A stretch of DNA of 64,000 nucleotides from Hymenopus coronatus. Lineage: Eukaryota; Arthropoda; Insecta; Mantodea; Hymenopodidae. Shown one piece after another: positions 1 to 11,950 of the stretch. Where the stretch lies: positions 439,207,259 through 439,271,258 of the forward strand of contig CM060900.1 in NCBI GenBank assembly GCA_030762935.1, given 5' to 3'. How positions within the stretch are numbered: the stretch's first letter is position 1; each line of letters starts with the position of its first letter. The notes beneath the pieces were generated by a model. It did no database searches. It saw only the letters and a list, made by a program, of their open reading frames with translations, and was not told where the DNA came from. The translations under genes and the position numbers were made by a program.

Positions 1-1610
1 GAAATTTATCAATATTAGAATTATTGAAAACGGAAGTAAAAATCTGAAGTTTTTGCCTTGTGAATGTTACGTGGACTTTACTTACATGGAATTTCATGTT
101 TGTTCACACCTGAATCATGTGAGTAGTAAACTGTGAAGATATAAAATGCCGAAAGTTGTCAACATTTATGAACATCTTAAAGAGTTTGAAAATCAAAGAT
201 TTTATATATTCAATTGAAAGAATAAAATAATTATGCATAAATTTTGTAACATGCTAATACATTGGTGCCGAAAAGGTATGTATGTGAAACATGTGCAGTG
301 CAGCTTGAAGCACAAAGAGAACAAAAATAAAGCAGTGCTTGCCAATAAATGAGAGTTATCTATATCGGAAACAAATGCCAAAAAATTAAAGAGGATAAAA
401 ATGAGCTAATATGCAATACAGTATGAATACTAATATTCTGCTGGAGAAGTTGAATGATCCAAACTTTAAAGCATGGATGAACAAATACATTTTTGGTGTA
501 TTTTAAATTACATTGTTATGTTGGTTTTTGGTATTGTTTTCTGTGTAGAGGTGCCTCTCCCTGATGCTGATCTGCAAAACAAAGCTGTTAGTGTGACTCA
601 GTATTTATACAATCTTTGCATAAATTTTGATTTTGGCTGGTTTTTTGTGTACACATTTCATGGGAAGGCCTGTGCGCATACATCAGTGATTTGGGGTTTT
701 TAAACTTTTTCCAAATTCCTGTGCAGCAGGTCTTAAGCTTACACCATTCTTACAATTGATCTTGATTTTTCCTGTAGAGGGCATGTAATTTGCATGTGGA
801 ATCCCTCAAGACGAAATGCATCAATAACATGTGTTTAATGCAAATTGTAGAGAACCATCAGCCAATTAACCACTGTTTGGATTAACTTCATGTTACAGTA
901 TGTGCCTTTTAATTATTTACATTTTCTGTTCATTTTCATTTATTCTATCCTTAATGAACTTCACAACAATAAAATTTGAAATTTAGAAAATATGTTTATG
1001 TGATCTAGGCATATCTTCATGAGGGACTGCATGCCTGGAAGATTCAGTAAACTTACCATGTTTTGTTACAGCATAAGAATGGCTTAAGCGCATGGAATAT
1101 GGACTCTTTAACTTACCCACGAGTCTGAATATTTTACTAAGATTAAACTTTTGAGTATGGTTATCGATTTTAGTATGACCTCGTTTTCATACAAATTTAA
1201 ATATGTTTGGAAAAATATTTGTATATGGAAACAATGAAATTTTTGTGGAGTTTTCCACACATTTTCACTGTAGTTCCTGTTTTGTTTATAAGATGCTATT
1301 TTCATGCATATTTTAATGCGTTGTGAAAATTAATTGTATATGGAAACAATTTCTGAAAGCGGTTATGCTGGTTAAAATGCAATTTAAAGTTAATGTGTTG
1401 ATTCTACCATCCTGAAAACACAAGCTATAAAAGCTGTCTGCATTATTTTGTTATGAAAAATGAATTAAAACATTATTGAAATGTGCCTAGCCACTTTACA
1501 CCCTCATTGAAATTTAACCAAATTAATTGTGTGCTCTTGGTAAACTAGATGAAGTGAAACACTTCAATGTTGTGTCTCTTTAATATTGCCACTTAATTCA
1601 TTGTTTTAGG
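1..1610. other. AT-rich DNA, no gene recognised
   Basis: Reading both strands I see only short open frames without recognisable domains, scattered poly-A/T runs and no splice-like coding segments. It may be intergenic or intronic. Nothing here can be assigned a function. Confidence 0.5.
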
Positions 1611-1619
1611 AGCCGGAGA

Positions 1620-2620
1620 TGCTCCCTCTGCAGATACTTGCAGAAGTGTGTATGTTCCCTGTGTTGCATGAAAAAGGAAGGAGGAAGTCATTGTGTGTTT
1701 GTAATACTCTGAGGATGCTTTCCTGTTCTACAGAGCAGACTCAGCAAGATACAGTGTGTGCACAAATTTGTACTATTTTATGTCCTGCCATGATTTACGT
1801 TCAATGTTGGGCACGCAAGCTGAACCTAGTAGCCAGCTTATGGTCCTCTAAATAGTGTTGTTTCTAATGTCAAAATGATTTTCTTCAATCCTCGCTAGGG
1901 GAAACATGGGTTTCTTGCCTTTCTGAAAGAGCGCTATGAGGGAGATGAAGCCAAAACTACTACCTTTCCATCCCCAGTTCTAACCAGGTGGAACTCTTGG
2001 GTTAAGTCTGCCCTATATCTTGGCAAATATATTCAAGACTCGCTTGATTTTAGTAACACCAAGGATGAAGGTGGAGCTTCAGTGAGATTATTTACAAAGC
2101 TAGAAAAGGAAACTGATGGTAGTTAAAACAAGCTTGTTGACTGCATCACCAATTTAGAAGGATCAGCATACCCCTTATGCCAAGGCTTGAAAGTAAGATT
2201 ACTAACCTGATAAATGGGTTCAGGCTGGTCAGCAGAGGAGTGTTTGGACCATAAACAACTGCTACTCTCAACTGCATCAAATCAACAATAAAGAGGGCAG
2301 ATTGAAAACCTGAGGTGCCTCTGTGAAACAAAACTGACCAGACTATTGATGACTGACACAGCAAAAGTTTTTCTATCAGATATTGGAAAATTTTTTGAAG
2401 TTACAAGCATTATAACAAATGCAGAGACATCTGTCCTGGAAGCCACTGCAAAGATTCCACTTTTGAAGCTGCTAGTTCAGTGGCTGCTTCTTTCAGAATA
2501 TCTACAGTTGAAGAAGATAGTAAAGGAAATCATTAAAAAGAGAATGATGCCAAATGGCAGAGGTGATACTCAGTATCAAGGCAGACCACAGCAAGTTTGT
2601 TGAGTGTTCCGTGAAGGTAC
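1620..2620 (+). pseudogene. Decayed hAT-type transposase fragment
   Basis: In shifting plus-strand frames the segment encodes pieces typical of hAT-superfamily transposases. A stretch around 1795-1850 reads CWARKLNLV (the family's C-AH-LNLV motif), and around 1960-2030 the peptide has PVLTRWNSW followed by ALYLGKYI, the well-known TRW region. The last piece (2346-2603) is a lysine-rich tail. Stops and frameshifts separate the pieces, so no working transposase is possible. The BED zinc finger and the dimerisation domain are not seen here, although a dimerisation-domain fragment occurs at 5.2 kb, which could be the same or a different copy. Family assignment is from motif recognition only; the precise hAT clade is unknown. 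Confidence 0.7.
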
Positions 2621-2639
2621 TGTGGGTATATTGTACGAA

Positions 2640-3480
2640 TGTGGACAGCTAGCATACCATTTCTTCTAATGAGAACATTCTTACACACTTAAGAACAATT
2701 GCTTTTAATTCGTTAAAATATCTTTAAAAAATAACAGAGTACTTTATACTTTAACCAGCTTTTGTACAGTTAAACACTGGCTGGGATTTAAACCAATATT
2801 GGCTAACATACAGTAGTCAGGCCTGCTTTAAAAGGCTGACAGTGAATGGGTTAATATTTTACCAGATAGGTAAGATACATTCTAGGTTGCTGAATGGAAA
2901 ACAAAAATAATTTAATGAAAACATAAAAACATGTATTTAAGTGGAAAGGATGAAGGGGAGAGTACCCAGTTACTTTGGAAACCAAATAAGGTTAAGTGGC
3001 TCAATAATCTCAACTCCTATACTATTTTGAAAGCTTCAAATATCTAAATGATATCTAATTAAAAGGTGAAAAGAAAGAAAACAAAAACAGAATTGGGACA
3101 GCTATAATGTATTTTCTGCACAGTAATTTACAGCAGGAATGAACTATATGGTGACATACAATTAACAGCTCTTTCTCTTTCTTACATGCTCCGTGCCAAC
3201 ATTCAGGTTCTGTGTGGGTGTTTTGAAGCTCAATGCCGTTTTTACGTAACTACTCCTTTGATAACTTGATAAATGAAATTCCAATGCATTTTCTATTGAT
3301 TTTCTGGAAGTGCTTGCTTTCATCAGTGGTGCTGCAAGGAGATGATATAAAGCCTCCTTTAGGGCCAGAGAATAAAAGAGTAAAGATGATATAATGGCTG
3401 CATGAACTTCAAAAAACAACAAAAGCCTTATTCTTTTTTACTACTTGTGGCACTGCAGGCGATGACACTGGTGATATGTG
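2640..3480. other. No recognisable gene
   Basis: AT-rich. A minus-strand open frame of 86 codons at 3162-3422 has no domain that I recognise, so I do not call it a gene. Confidence 0.4.
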
Positions 3481-3656
3481 GAATGAAGATGGAGCACCAG
3501 TGGAATGCAATGGTGGGGGAAACCAGTGAACAGGAGAAAACCCACCACTTGCCGCTTTGTTCACCACAAATCTACTTGCGGTTGCTTGGGATTGAACCTG
3601 AGCCATCTAGGTGAGAAATTAGTGGTCCAACCACTCAGCCATGGTGCGGCCTGCAC
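3480..3656 (-). repeat. tRNA-derived SINE, family D (5' portion, diverged)
   Basis: Read on the minus strand, 3656 downwards gives a tRNA-like head (…CCATGGCTGAGTGGTTGG…) followed by a GGTTCAATCC-type B box and a body with GTGGGTTTTCTCC. The same order is seen in better copies at 45337, 54797 and 58430-58760. This copy lacks most of the tail and has many substitutions. Confidence 0.65.
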
Positions 3657-3659
3657 AAA

Positions 3660-4795
3660 AGCCTTAGGCATGAAACAGTTTGGCATGGAAGGATCCAAGT
3701 TGTTTCCTGCATTCCAAGTGATTCATATGTGGGAAAATTTCTGCCTTCATGGATGTCCATTATTTGGTTGAAGGGAATAACAGTGTTTAATGATTTTGTA
3801 TTCATTAAGGACTTTATGTGAAGTATAATTACATTTAGTGAAAAATGTGTTCTTTTGTTATGAAGTTAATCTTCTTATTTCATTTGGAGCAAAGATTTTC
3901 TGATTTAACTAAAGAAAATGCTTTACTTTAAACGTGTATGATATAGTCTTTGAACAATTTTTTTTTTCTATATTTATCTTTATTTTAAAATCCAAAATAT
4001 ATTTTCCCAATGAAAACTTTGAACACTCTTCTTACTTAACAGTAAGTTATTTATTCTCAATGTTAAGTATGCAGTACACCTCAGTGTTGAGGGCAAGCTG
4101 TTGTCAGGACTGAATGAAGTGAGAGCTAGCACAAACATTTGTGCTATGACCTTCACCTAGTGAGACATTAGCTATCATGCTTCCCCTCCAGCCTGGCTCA
4201 GAGGTTTGTTGTTGAGTATACATGAGTACTGCAACTCAGATGATTAGAGTTGGAGCAGCCTGATTTAAGAAATATAATGAGGACATTAGAGTCACCATTT
4301 ACAAGTAAGTGAAGAATTGGTAACCAGCAGGGGTGTCGCTTTAGGGGACGCTAGTATGCTGAGTGTTCCCCTTATTTTTGTGTGTTTAATTGTTTTAAAT
4401 TTATTTTGTTTTCTAACAGCTTTAAAGGAAGACAATTATACTATGCAATCACTTATTAGCGGTTTTTTTCGCAGATCATACTGTTGAGCAGCTGTAATAA
4501 GCCTAACTAGCAAATACAAGATTTACAAGTCAATCTGTTCCATTTGAAAACAGCAGCGTTCGCTGAGATGCATCAGCGTTGTGATATGGCTAGCAGGACC
4601 TCCCCTGCCTTCCCTCTCACTTCCACAAACCCCTCACATACCAATCGTGCATATGCTAGCGTTCAGCCGTGAACCCTGGCATGTTTCTCTCTCCGGACCA
4701 CTGCTGAGGTAATGTTAATTGTGTTTCGTTGTGAATAAAATTATAGTACGTGTTCTGCAGTCACTGTTAATATAAATGTTTGCCATAATGAAATA
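3660..4795. other. No recognisable gene
   Basis: No domain-bearing frame and no clear repeat structure. A T-run at 3959-3967 is the only low-complexity feature I noted. Confidence 0.4.
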
Positions 4796-4799
4796 CAAC

Positions 4800-5455
4800 T
4801 CACCATTGCAAATATACAAAACCTAAGAATGCGAGGCTTTCATTGAAGACTGTGTCCAAAATAGTATCCAGTTGAATAGAAGTGTAAGTTTCAGTAACTC
4901 TGAAAAGGCTAGATTGAAAGTGCTGACATATGAAATCATTGACTGCCAAGTTCTTTAAATGAAATCTAGATTTGAAGATTTTCAACAGCTCAAGTTTGTA
5001 GAATTACTAAATGGAAAAAAAAAAAAAAAAAAAAAAAAAAATCACGGAACATTAGAAAGAATCTCCTCAGACGAAAATTTCCAAACTAATAAAGCAGTAT
5101 CCTGGTTATTTTAATTCAGACCAGCATGAAAATGAGCTCTTCAATATTTGTGCAGGTGATCAAAAGCGTCTATCACCACAAAATGTACTGAAGTATTTGG
5201 TTATAAATGATTTAGACTCGGTGTATGAGGAGGTGACTAAGCTATTGCGTTTAGTTGTAACATATCCTGCTATAATAAGTAGTGAGAGATCAATGAGCAC
5301 ACTCACGAGAATGAAAACATACTTAAGAAACTCAATGACCAATCGCCATTTTTGCAACGTAGAGCATTTTAGCTGTAGAAAAAACGTTGTTAGGAGAACT
5401 ATTCTGATACCGCCTTTATTGACAAGGTAATTGACACGTTCGCAACAAAGAAGAA
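4800..5455 (+). pseudogene. Decayed hAT transposase C-terminal region
   Basis: Plus-strand frames encode a segment near 4960-5010 resembling the FxxLKFVELLN stretch that precedes the hAT dimerisation domain. After a poly-A expansion, a good dimerisation domain follows at 5200-5390, with the motif LRLVVTYPAI-SSERSMSTL-RMKTYLRNSM. In this family the domain mediates transposase multimerisation in the nucleus. The A-run at about 5014-5040 interrupts the coding sequence, and several frames are needed to read it, so this is a dead copy. It may belong to the same insertion as 1620-2620, but the 2-kb gap of unrelated DNA between them leaves that open. Confidence 0.75.
5014..5041. repeat. Poly-A tract
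   Basis: An uninterrupted run of about 28 adenines inside the hAT remnant. It is either a microsatellite expansion or the tail of a retroposed fragment. Confidence 0.9.
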
Positions 5456-6200
5456 CTGACGGATGGATTTGGTGTATAAGTTAGGTGAGTGTTATTGTTT
5501 TCAATATAACCATTATATTAACATTGGTATTTGGTGTTTTCATTGTCAGTCTCAAACCTATCTTATAGGCGCAATATTCGATCAAATGTGCAACTACATG
5601 CCTCCACCTTTTATTTCCAGCAGTAGGGCATTTAAACTATAGCGTTCCCATTTTTTATGTCATGCTATGCCACTGGTAACCAGTAGTACATAAACATTAC
5701 AGAGCCATTAAATGTTTAATTGACTCATACCACGAGAGGCCATTGTCACATTGATGTTACAGATCAAGCTGGGATGTATTTTTAATGAAAACAGATTGAA
5801 AATAAAAAGAACATGTCTTAGCTTTCTGTCCCGTAGACCTAAGTTTGAACAGAAGAAAGTTATTTACAAATAAGATGTTTCACTAATAACATTTAATTCT
5901 TTGCAGGTATCAGAGTTTTAAAAATATTAAATGAGAGAACTTACAAAAATGAGCAACTTTAATCTCTTTAATTTTTTTCTTAGAGCCACCCATCACTGGG
6001 AAAAAATTCTGCAGCTGATATTCTCTTCACTGAATCAACTCTTGATTGTTAATTATCTTTAGTGTGGGCTTGTGTACAGATACTTGTAGCCTCAGTGCAG
6101 ACAAAGTTCATTATCAGCACCTCACATAGTGCTAGGCAGCTAATTGTTGAGCAGAAAACAGACCTAAAGCCAGCCATAACAACTTAAGGGTTGTTTGAGA
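5456..6200. other. No recognisable gene
   Basis: AT-rich sequence between the hAT remnant and the LINE 3' end. No motif recognised. Confidence 0.4.
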
Positions 6201-6351
6201 AAGATGATTAGATTAGATTTATTGTCAACCGTAGGAATTACAAGAATTCATGGTATCGTCAAAACAAAAACAAACAATAAATGATCAAGATAAGAATAAC
6301 TATATACACTTAATTACAATATGTTAAATTACACACCCTAAAGTATCATAG

Positions 6352-6733
6352 TTATTTAAAAGTATTTGCAAATTCTTCAATTGAGTAAAAACAGTGCTGC
6401 AAAAACAATTCTTTTACTTTGCATTTAAATGCAGCTTCTGAGGTGGTAAGTTTTATATTATCTGGTAACTTGTTATATAATATAATCCCAGAATGTCTTA
6501 TGCTTTTGCCAAATAATGATGTTTTATGTGTAATTATGCTCAATTTATGACTATTTCTTGTGTGATAGCTATGCTTTTAACAGTTTGCCTGAAAGTATAT
6601 ACAGGCAAGGAAGTTTCAAAATGCAGAGTGTTTGAAATAAATTGTTGCAGGAATCCCTTTGTTTCTTCCCCATTATTATTCTAATTGCTCGTTTTTGAAT
6701 TTTGAAGAGTATGTTTTCTTTATCTTAATTACC
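6352..6733 (-). pseudogene. LINE ORF2 C-terminal region (frameshifted)
   Basis: The minus frames show QKRAIRIIMG and KQRDSCNNLFQTL, then SGIILYNKLP and FKCKVKELFLQHCFYS. These are typical of the post-reverse-transcriptase C-terminus of jockey/CR1-type ORF2 proteins. At least two frameshifts or stops lie between these blocks and the RT upstream. Confidence 0.75.
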
Positions 6734-7858
6734 TCAAAATATCACACCAAATTTTAATAAACTGTTGAAATGTGCAAAATATAGATTCCTCAAAGTTTTT
6801 AAGTTTGCAATATTTTTTATAGATCTAAACATAAAACAAAGCTGACTCAACTTAGATGCCAGTTTCTCAACGTGCAAGCTCCATTTCAAGTGCTCATCAA
6901 TACATACACCCAGAAATTTGGTAGTGGGTCTATAATGCACTAGTTCATTTTCTAGTTTTATTTGCGGCTTATGGACAGTGGTATTCTGAATGTGACTGAA
7001 TGAAATGGCTACAGATTTATTCTTATTTATTATCAACTTATTTTGAACAAACCATTCCTGCATTTTTTGTACTGAAATCGATATATCTGCTTCCACATCT
7101 TTAGTACTACCCATTATGTCTATGGATGTGTCATTAGCAAACAAAACAATGTTACTTGAATGTAGATAGTTTACTAAGTCATTGATGTATAATAAAAATA
7201 GAAAAGGCCCTAAAACTGAACCTTGGGGAACTCCACAAGTTACATATTTTTTATTAGGTCTATACACTTCAGATGTGTTATTATGGGAATTTGGTTGTAC
7301 TATTTCAACTAGTTGCTCACGTTGATTTAGATATGACTTAAACCAGTCGTTTGCTAGACCTCAACCCCAAAGAATTCCAATTTTTTTCAGCAAAATATTA
7401 TGATTAACTAGGTCAAAAGCCTTGGAAAGGTCTAGAAATATTCCGATATTGTTTTCTTTTTTATCTAGTGAACCGTATACTGCATCTAAGAAATTGAATA
7501 TGGCTGTCTCAATTGATTTACCTTTAATAAACCCATTTTGTGCTGCAGTTAACATATTATGTTTTTGTATGAAATTTTGACATCTATTATACATAGCCTT
7601 TTCTAGTACTTTTGAGATGGAAGATAATATTGCTACTGGTCTATAGTTTTCAGTTTTACTCTCGTCACCCTTTTTAAATATAGGTATTATTTTTGCAGTT
7701 TTCATACACTCAGGAAACACGCCTGTTGAGAAGGAAGCATTAATTAAATAGCAAAGAGGTGTAACAAAAAGCTGATAACAGTGTTTAAAAATACAATCAG
7801 GAATTTCATCTATTTCATGGGAGGTTTTATTTTTCATGCTCCTTAATATTTTACTCAC
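6734..7858 (-). pseudogene. LINE ORF2 reverse transcriptase domain (broken)
   Basis: The reverse transcriptase copies element RNA at the nicked target. The order of motifs is clear: PIFKKGDES and NYRPVAILSSISKVLE, then GFIKGKS, then FLDLSKAFDLVNH (first catalytic aspartate block), then GVPQGSVLGPFLFLLYINDL, then the catalytic box. The box reads FANDT instead of FADD (codon 7133-7135 is AAT), which removes one metal-binding aspartate. A TGA stop at 7361-7363 interrupts the frame between the FDLVNH block and the GVPQGS block, just where a CGA arginine codon would read through, so CpG decay is a simple explanation. Otherwise about 370 codons stay in one frame, so the copy is not very old. It cannot be active as it stands. 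Confidence 0.9.
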
Positions 7859-8370
7859 TTCACTAGCTGTGACCGGATAAAGGTATATTGAATTGTTATT
7901 TCTAGGGATTTGCTCACTTGTCCATGGTATTTTATGTTTATGTGCAAGATCATTATGTTTACAAAATAATCATTAAATGATCTTGCCACTTCCTTTGGGT
8001 CCGAGATAAGCTCGCCTTCTGTATTTCTAATGGTGGGCTTGTGTTTTAGTGAGCTAATTCCTAATTCTTTATTCACTATCTGCCACATAGTATTTATTTT
8101 CAGATCTTTGTATGGTCATTTCTGTATGGTATTGTTTTGCAGCTATTAGAACCTGTTTATATATCTTTCTGTACTTATTAAAATATAGCTTGAAACTCTC
8201 TGAATTTGTAGTTTTGTTAAGTTCACTAAAAAATTTTAACCTTCTAGATGATTTTACAATTCCTTTTGTTAGCCATGGCTTGGACTTTCCCCCTATTTTT
8301 ATTCGCTTTGCCTAGGTAATACTTTATTATATTAGCAAATGTTTTGAACCCTTCATTTATGTCTACTGCT

Positions 8371-8675
8371 TCATATACTTTTTCCCGTTTCATTTTTTAG
8401 CAAATCTTTGAATATATTTGTATTATTACTGCTATAAATATGTCCTATTCTATACCCATCACTCGAATCATATTTGCGAGCGTTCAAAACAATTTCAAAT
8501 GCCTGTGCTCTGTGATTGGAAAGCCCTGTTTCAACTACTCTAATGTTTTCTACCTTAAGGCAGCCTTGCTTTATTAGCGCTTGATCAACGATGGTTGCCG
8601 AGTGAGTTGTCACCCTAGTGGGTATATTTATAATGGGTATTAGGTTATAGAGTAACATAAATTCTTTCATTATTT
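8371..8675 (-). pseudogene. LINE ORF2 endonuclease, C-terminal half
   Basis: This is the end of an exonuclease/endonuclease/phosphatase (AP-like) domain that would nick target DNA. It contains THSATIVDQAL and GLSNHRAQ; the usual catalytic SDH is SNH here. The frame starts exactly at the insertion junction, and its first codons continue the sentence left at 21616 on the other side of the 12.9-kb element. Downstream (8100-8370) the linker to the RT is frameshifted more than once. Confidence 0.85.
8668..8675. repeat. Target-site duplication, left copy (CATTATTT)
   Basis: Identical to 21608-21615. In the LINE there would be only one copy, because joining 21616 upward to 8675 downward keeps the ORF2 frame. 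Confidence 0.9.
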
Positions 8676-9296
8676 GGTAGGACTTGGACTACTGGGTCTC
8701 GCACGATTTCTAAGTTCTTTTACATGCGCACGGCCGAGCCAGCCGTCTATGTTGTGGTTTGAGGAGTGGGGAGGAGGTAGAAGTGGGGGAAAAGGAATAG
8801 CCCCTACACGCGCAATGCACGGGATTTTAATCAAAGTCGGCCCAGCCGTTGTTAGAAAATGTAACATTTCTAAAAATTACGTACATTTTATTTGCCACAT
8901 AAACATATTTAATGCACAGGATTTTAATCAAAATCGGTCCAGCCGTTTTTAGAAAAAAGTATCAATGGGAAGAGTAGTATGAGGTGAGGATATTTCTAAA
9001 AATCGGCGTGTATCTTTGGAAATAAAATTAAGTTAAACTGAGCTTTATTAATGGACACTGTTTAATTGCTGTGGTTCTCAGCGTCCCATTCTATAGGAAC
9101 AATCAATGTGTTCTATTCACATGACTTTCTCTGTCTGTTGTGCAAACTATTCTTACAACATATTATTATTTTATCCACATCGTGTTAAACAAGATTAGCA
9201 TTAGCAGAAATGCTCATTCTTTGCAATTAGAAGGGAAGCGCTATATGAAACAATTGGCATTGTGTTCTATTTACATGACAAGGAGCAAAACAAAAG

Positions 9297-9545
9297 AGAT
9301 GAGGCCTGCATGGCTGGTGTGGTGGAAGCGTGTCTGCCTCACATCAACAGGTCGCGAGTTCGAATCTCGCTTAGGGTTAAGTTACCCGGATAAAGGTTTT
9401 TTTTTTTCCCTGGGTTTTCCCTTATCCCGAGAAGAAGATGAATGTCGAGTAATTTTAAGCTCCATAGACCCCAAGATCATTTGAGCTCATTTCACCAAGT
9501 TCATTCATCGTCCGGTATGACCCATCAGTTTAAAAGACGTGTTAA
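9297..9545 (+). repeat. tRNA-derived SINE, family A
   Basis: The head begins near GCCTGCATGGCTGGTGTGG, with a B box GAGTTCGAATCTC at about 9356-9368, a T-rich stretch, then GAGTAATTTTAAGCTCC. Further copies are at 11697, 18830-19075 (minus), 20745-20990 (minus) and, outside this element, 62580-62800 (minus). The tRNA-like head carries an internal pol III promoter in such SINEs. Confidence 0.75.
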
Positions 9546-10107
9546 TCCAATAAGAAAAAAAGAAAAGGAGATGAAATGAAAGACCTAGTTTTCATTCCAG
9601 GAAAGTTTTAAGAAGTTTAAAACTGAAACCAAAAAGAAGGAATATTTCGGAACGGCTAACTATACTAAAAACTGTATGACAAATTGTTTGCTGCTAGTAG
9701 AACTACCAGACCCAATTCCTCTCTGTGAGACGACCATCTCTTCCTGCAAGAAAATTTTAAAGTCCTGGCGCATGCGTACTTCCAGACCCGATTCCTCTCT
9801 GTGAGACGACCATCTCTTCTTGCAAGAAAATTTTAAAGTCCTGGCGCATGCGTACTACCAGACCCAATACGTTTATTTGGTCACATAATAATAAGTACAC
9901 CGTGTAATACCAACACGTATGTTTTTATTAAACGTTTATCTGTATTCTTAATAATTTTTGTGCTATGTGACAGTCAGAATTAGGATTGTATCATATGCTT
10001 TTCTGGACACTTAATTATAACACCGTGTAACATCCATGTGTACTTTTTAATATGCTTATCCTTGTGCTTAATAATTAATTAACCACAAAATAGTAATTTC
10101 AGCCACA

Positions 10108-10192
10108 AGTCTCTCGCTCTGGGTAACTCAGTTGGTTAGGCACTGGCCTTCTGATCTCGTAGGATGCGGGCTCAAACCCGGCTCATTTTTTA
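10108..10192 (+). repeat. tRNA-like SINE head (family B)
   Basis: This has an A-box-like TAACTCAGTTGGTTAGG and a B-box-like GGGCTCAAACCC about 40 bases apart, followed by a T-rich stretch. It occurs four times, once per arm unit (also 12424-12500, and minus 18255-18331 and 20097-20176). A cloverleaf is not convincingly complete, so I call it SINE-derived and not a tRNA gene. Confidence 0.6.
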
Positions 10193-10544
10193 CGTTATGT
10201 ACAATGTAGAGAAATATTGTATTGTATTCCACCCAAAAATTCCATGTCGAGATTTCACCAGAAATACATGTTTTGGGTCGACCTGAATCCAAAAAAGCAT
10301 TTTTTATAAAAGGTCCGTGTGCGCGCGCATGTGTGTGTGTCTGTGGACAACATAGCTCAGAAACGAAAAAGTCCGGTAAATACCAAACTTCATATTTAAG
10401 TTCAGTACTTGGACTAATGGGTCCCGCACGATTTCTAAGTTCTTTTACATGCGCACGGCCGAGCCAGCCGTCTATGTATAGTTTGAGGAGTGGAGAGGTG
10501 GTAGAAGTGGGGGGGGGGGGGGGGGGGGAAGGAAAAACCCCTAC

Positions 10545-10975
10545 ACGTGCATTACGTACATTTTATTTGCCACATAAACATATTTAATGCACGGGATTTT
10601 AATCAAAATCGGTCCAGCCGTTGATAGAAAATGTAACATTTCTAAAAGTTACGTACATTTTATTTGCCACATATGCAACATTTCTAAAAGTTACGTACAT
10701 ATTAAAAATAACGTACATTTTATTTGCCACATAAACATATTTAATGCACAGAATTTTAATCAAAATCGGTCCAGCCATTGATAGAAAATGTAACATTTCT
10801 AAAAGATACGTACATATTTGCCACATAAATATATTTAATGCACGGGATTTATTCAAAATCGGTCCAACCGTTGATAGAAAATGTAACATTTGTAAAAGTT
10901 ACGTACATGTTTGCCACATAAACATATTTAATGCACGGGATTTTAATCAAAATCGGTCCAGCTGTTTTTAGAAAA
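10545..10975 (+). repeat. ~97-bp tandem subrepeats in left arm
   Basis: About four to five imperfect copies of a unit containing TTAATGCACGGGATTTTAAT, CAAAATCGGTCCAGCCG and GTAACATTTCTAAAAG. The unit is clearly related to an internal part of repeat R1 (TTTAATATACGG…TTTTAATCAAAATCG…). The matching array in the right arm is at 19420-19745. A G-run of about 19 bases lies at 10510-10528. Confidence 0.8.
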
Positions 10976-11124
10976 TATAACGTTTCTAAAAAGTATCAAT
11001 GGGAAGGGTAGTACGAGGTGAGGATATTTCTAAAACTCGTCGTGTATCTTTGGAAATAAAATTAAATTAAACTGAGCTTTATTAATGGACATTTTAATTG
11101 CTGTGGTTCTCAGCATCCCATTCT

Positions 11125-11465
11125 ATAATCGGTCCAGCCGTTGATAGAAAATGTAACATTTCTAAAAGATACGTACATATTTGCCACATAAATATATTTA
11201 ATGCACGGGATTTATTCAAAATCGGTCCAACCGTTGATAGAAAATGTAATATTTCTAAAAGTTACGTACATATTTGCCACATAAACATATTTAATGCACG
11301 GGATTTTAATCAAAATCGGTCCAGCCGTTTTTAGAAAATATAACGTTTCTAAAAAGTATCAATGGGAAGGGTAGTACGAGGTGAGGATATTTCTAAAACT
11401 CGTCGTGTATCTTTGGAAATAAAATTAAATTAAACTGAGCTTTATTAATGGACATTTTAATTGCT
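11125..11465 (+). repeat. Left-arm-only segmental duplication
   Basis: Repeats the 10770-11100 segment, starting abruptly inside the CATTCTATA motif at about 11120. The right arm at 19270-19500 has the segment only once, so the duplication post-dates arm formation or was lost on the right. Confidence 0.7.
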
Positions 11466-11696
11466 GTGGTTCTCAGCGTCCCATTCTATAGGAACAATCA
11501 ATGTGATCTATTCACATGACTTTCTCTGTCTGTTGTGCAAACTATTCTTACAACATATTATTATTTTATCCACATCGTGTTAAACAAGATTAGCATTAGC
11601 AGAAATGCTCATTACTTGCAATTAGAAGGGAAGCGCTATATGAAACAATTGGCATTGTGTTCTATTTACATGACAAGGAGCAAAACAAAAGAGATG

Positions 11697-11950
11697 AGGC
11701 CCGCATGGCTGGTGTGGTGGAAGCGTGTCTGCCTCACATCAACAGGTCGCGAGTTCGAATCTCGCTTAGGGTTAAGTTACCCGTATAAGGGTTTTTTTTT
11801 TTTTTTTCTGGGTCTTCCCTTATCCTGAGAAGAAGACGAATGTCGAGCAATTTTAAGCTCCATGAACCCCAAGATCATTTGAGTTCATTGAGTTCATTTA
11901 TCGTCCGGTATGACCAATCAGTTTAAAAGACGTGTTAATCCAATAAGAAA
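11697..11950 (+). repeat. tRNA-derived SINE, family A (second copy in left arm)
   Basis: Same structure as the copy at 9297, with a longer T-run (about 15) after the head. The B box GAGTTCGAATCTC lies at about 11751-11763. Confidence 0.75.

Larger units (their letters stand above)
6205..8675 (-). mobile_element. Non-LTR retrotransposon (CR1/jockey-like), 3' half
   Basis: This is the 3' half of a minus-strand LINE whose 5' half lies at 21608-23335. Together they make about 4.2 kb. The 3' end near 6205 reads, on the minus strand, AATAAA followed by short CTAAT repeats, the kind of simple tail that ends CR1/jockey-group elements. It contains the end of the endonuclease, the reverse transcriptase and a C-terminal region with several frameshifts. 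The element is broken by the 12.9-kb insertion at 8676-21607. The last 8 bases before the insertion (8668-8675) are the target duplication. Clade assignment is by motif and is provisional. Confidence 0.85.

Noticed and set aside
3162..3422. 86-codon minus-strand frame as a gene
   Set aside because: No recognised domain, no splice context that I could defend, and the length is unremarkable.
9140..9484. A ~114-codon frame that recurs at 11535, 18928 and 20800
   Set aside because: It runs across an R1 fragment and a family A SINE. Conservation comes from the repeat copies, not from coding; frames change with T-run length.
10108..10192. Possible functional tRNA gene
   Set aside because: Boxes A and B are present, but I could not draw a sound acceptor stem and cloverleaf, and it occurs only as part of the repeated arm units. 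SINE-derived is simpler.
10599..11334. Repeated peptides (ICHINIFNARD, DRKCNISK) suggesting a repeat protein
   Set aside because: They are translations of the ~97-bp tandem DNA subrepeats in the foldback arm, open on both strands because the unit is AT-rich.
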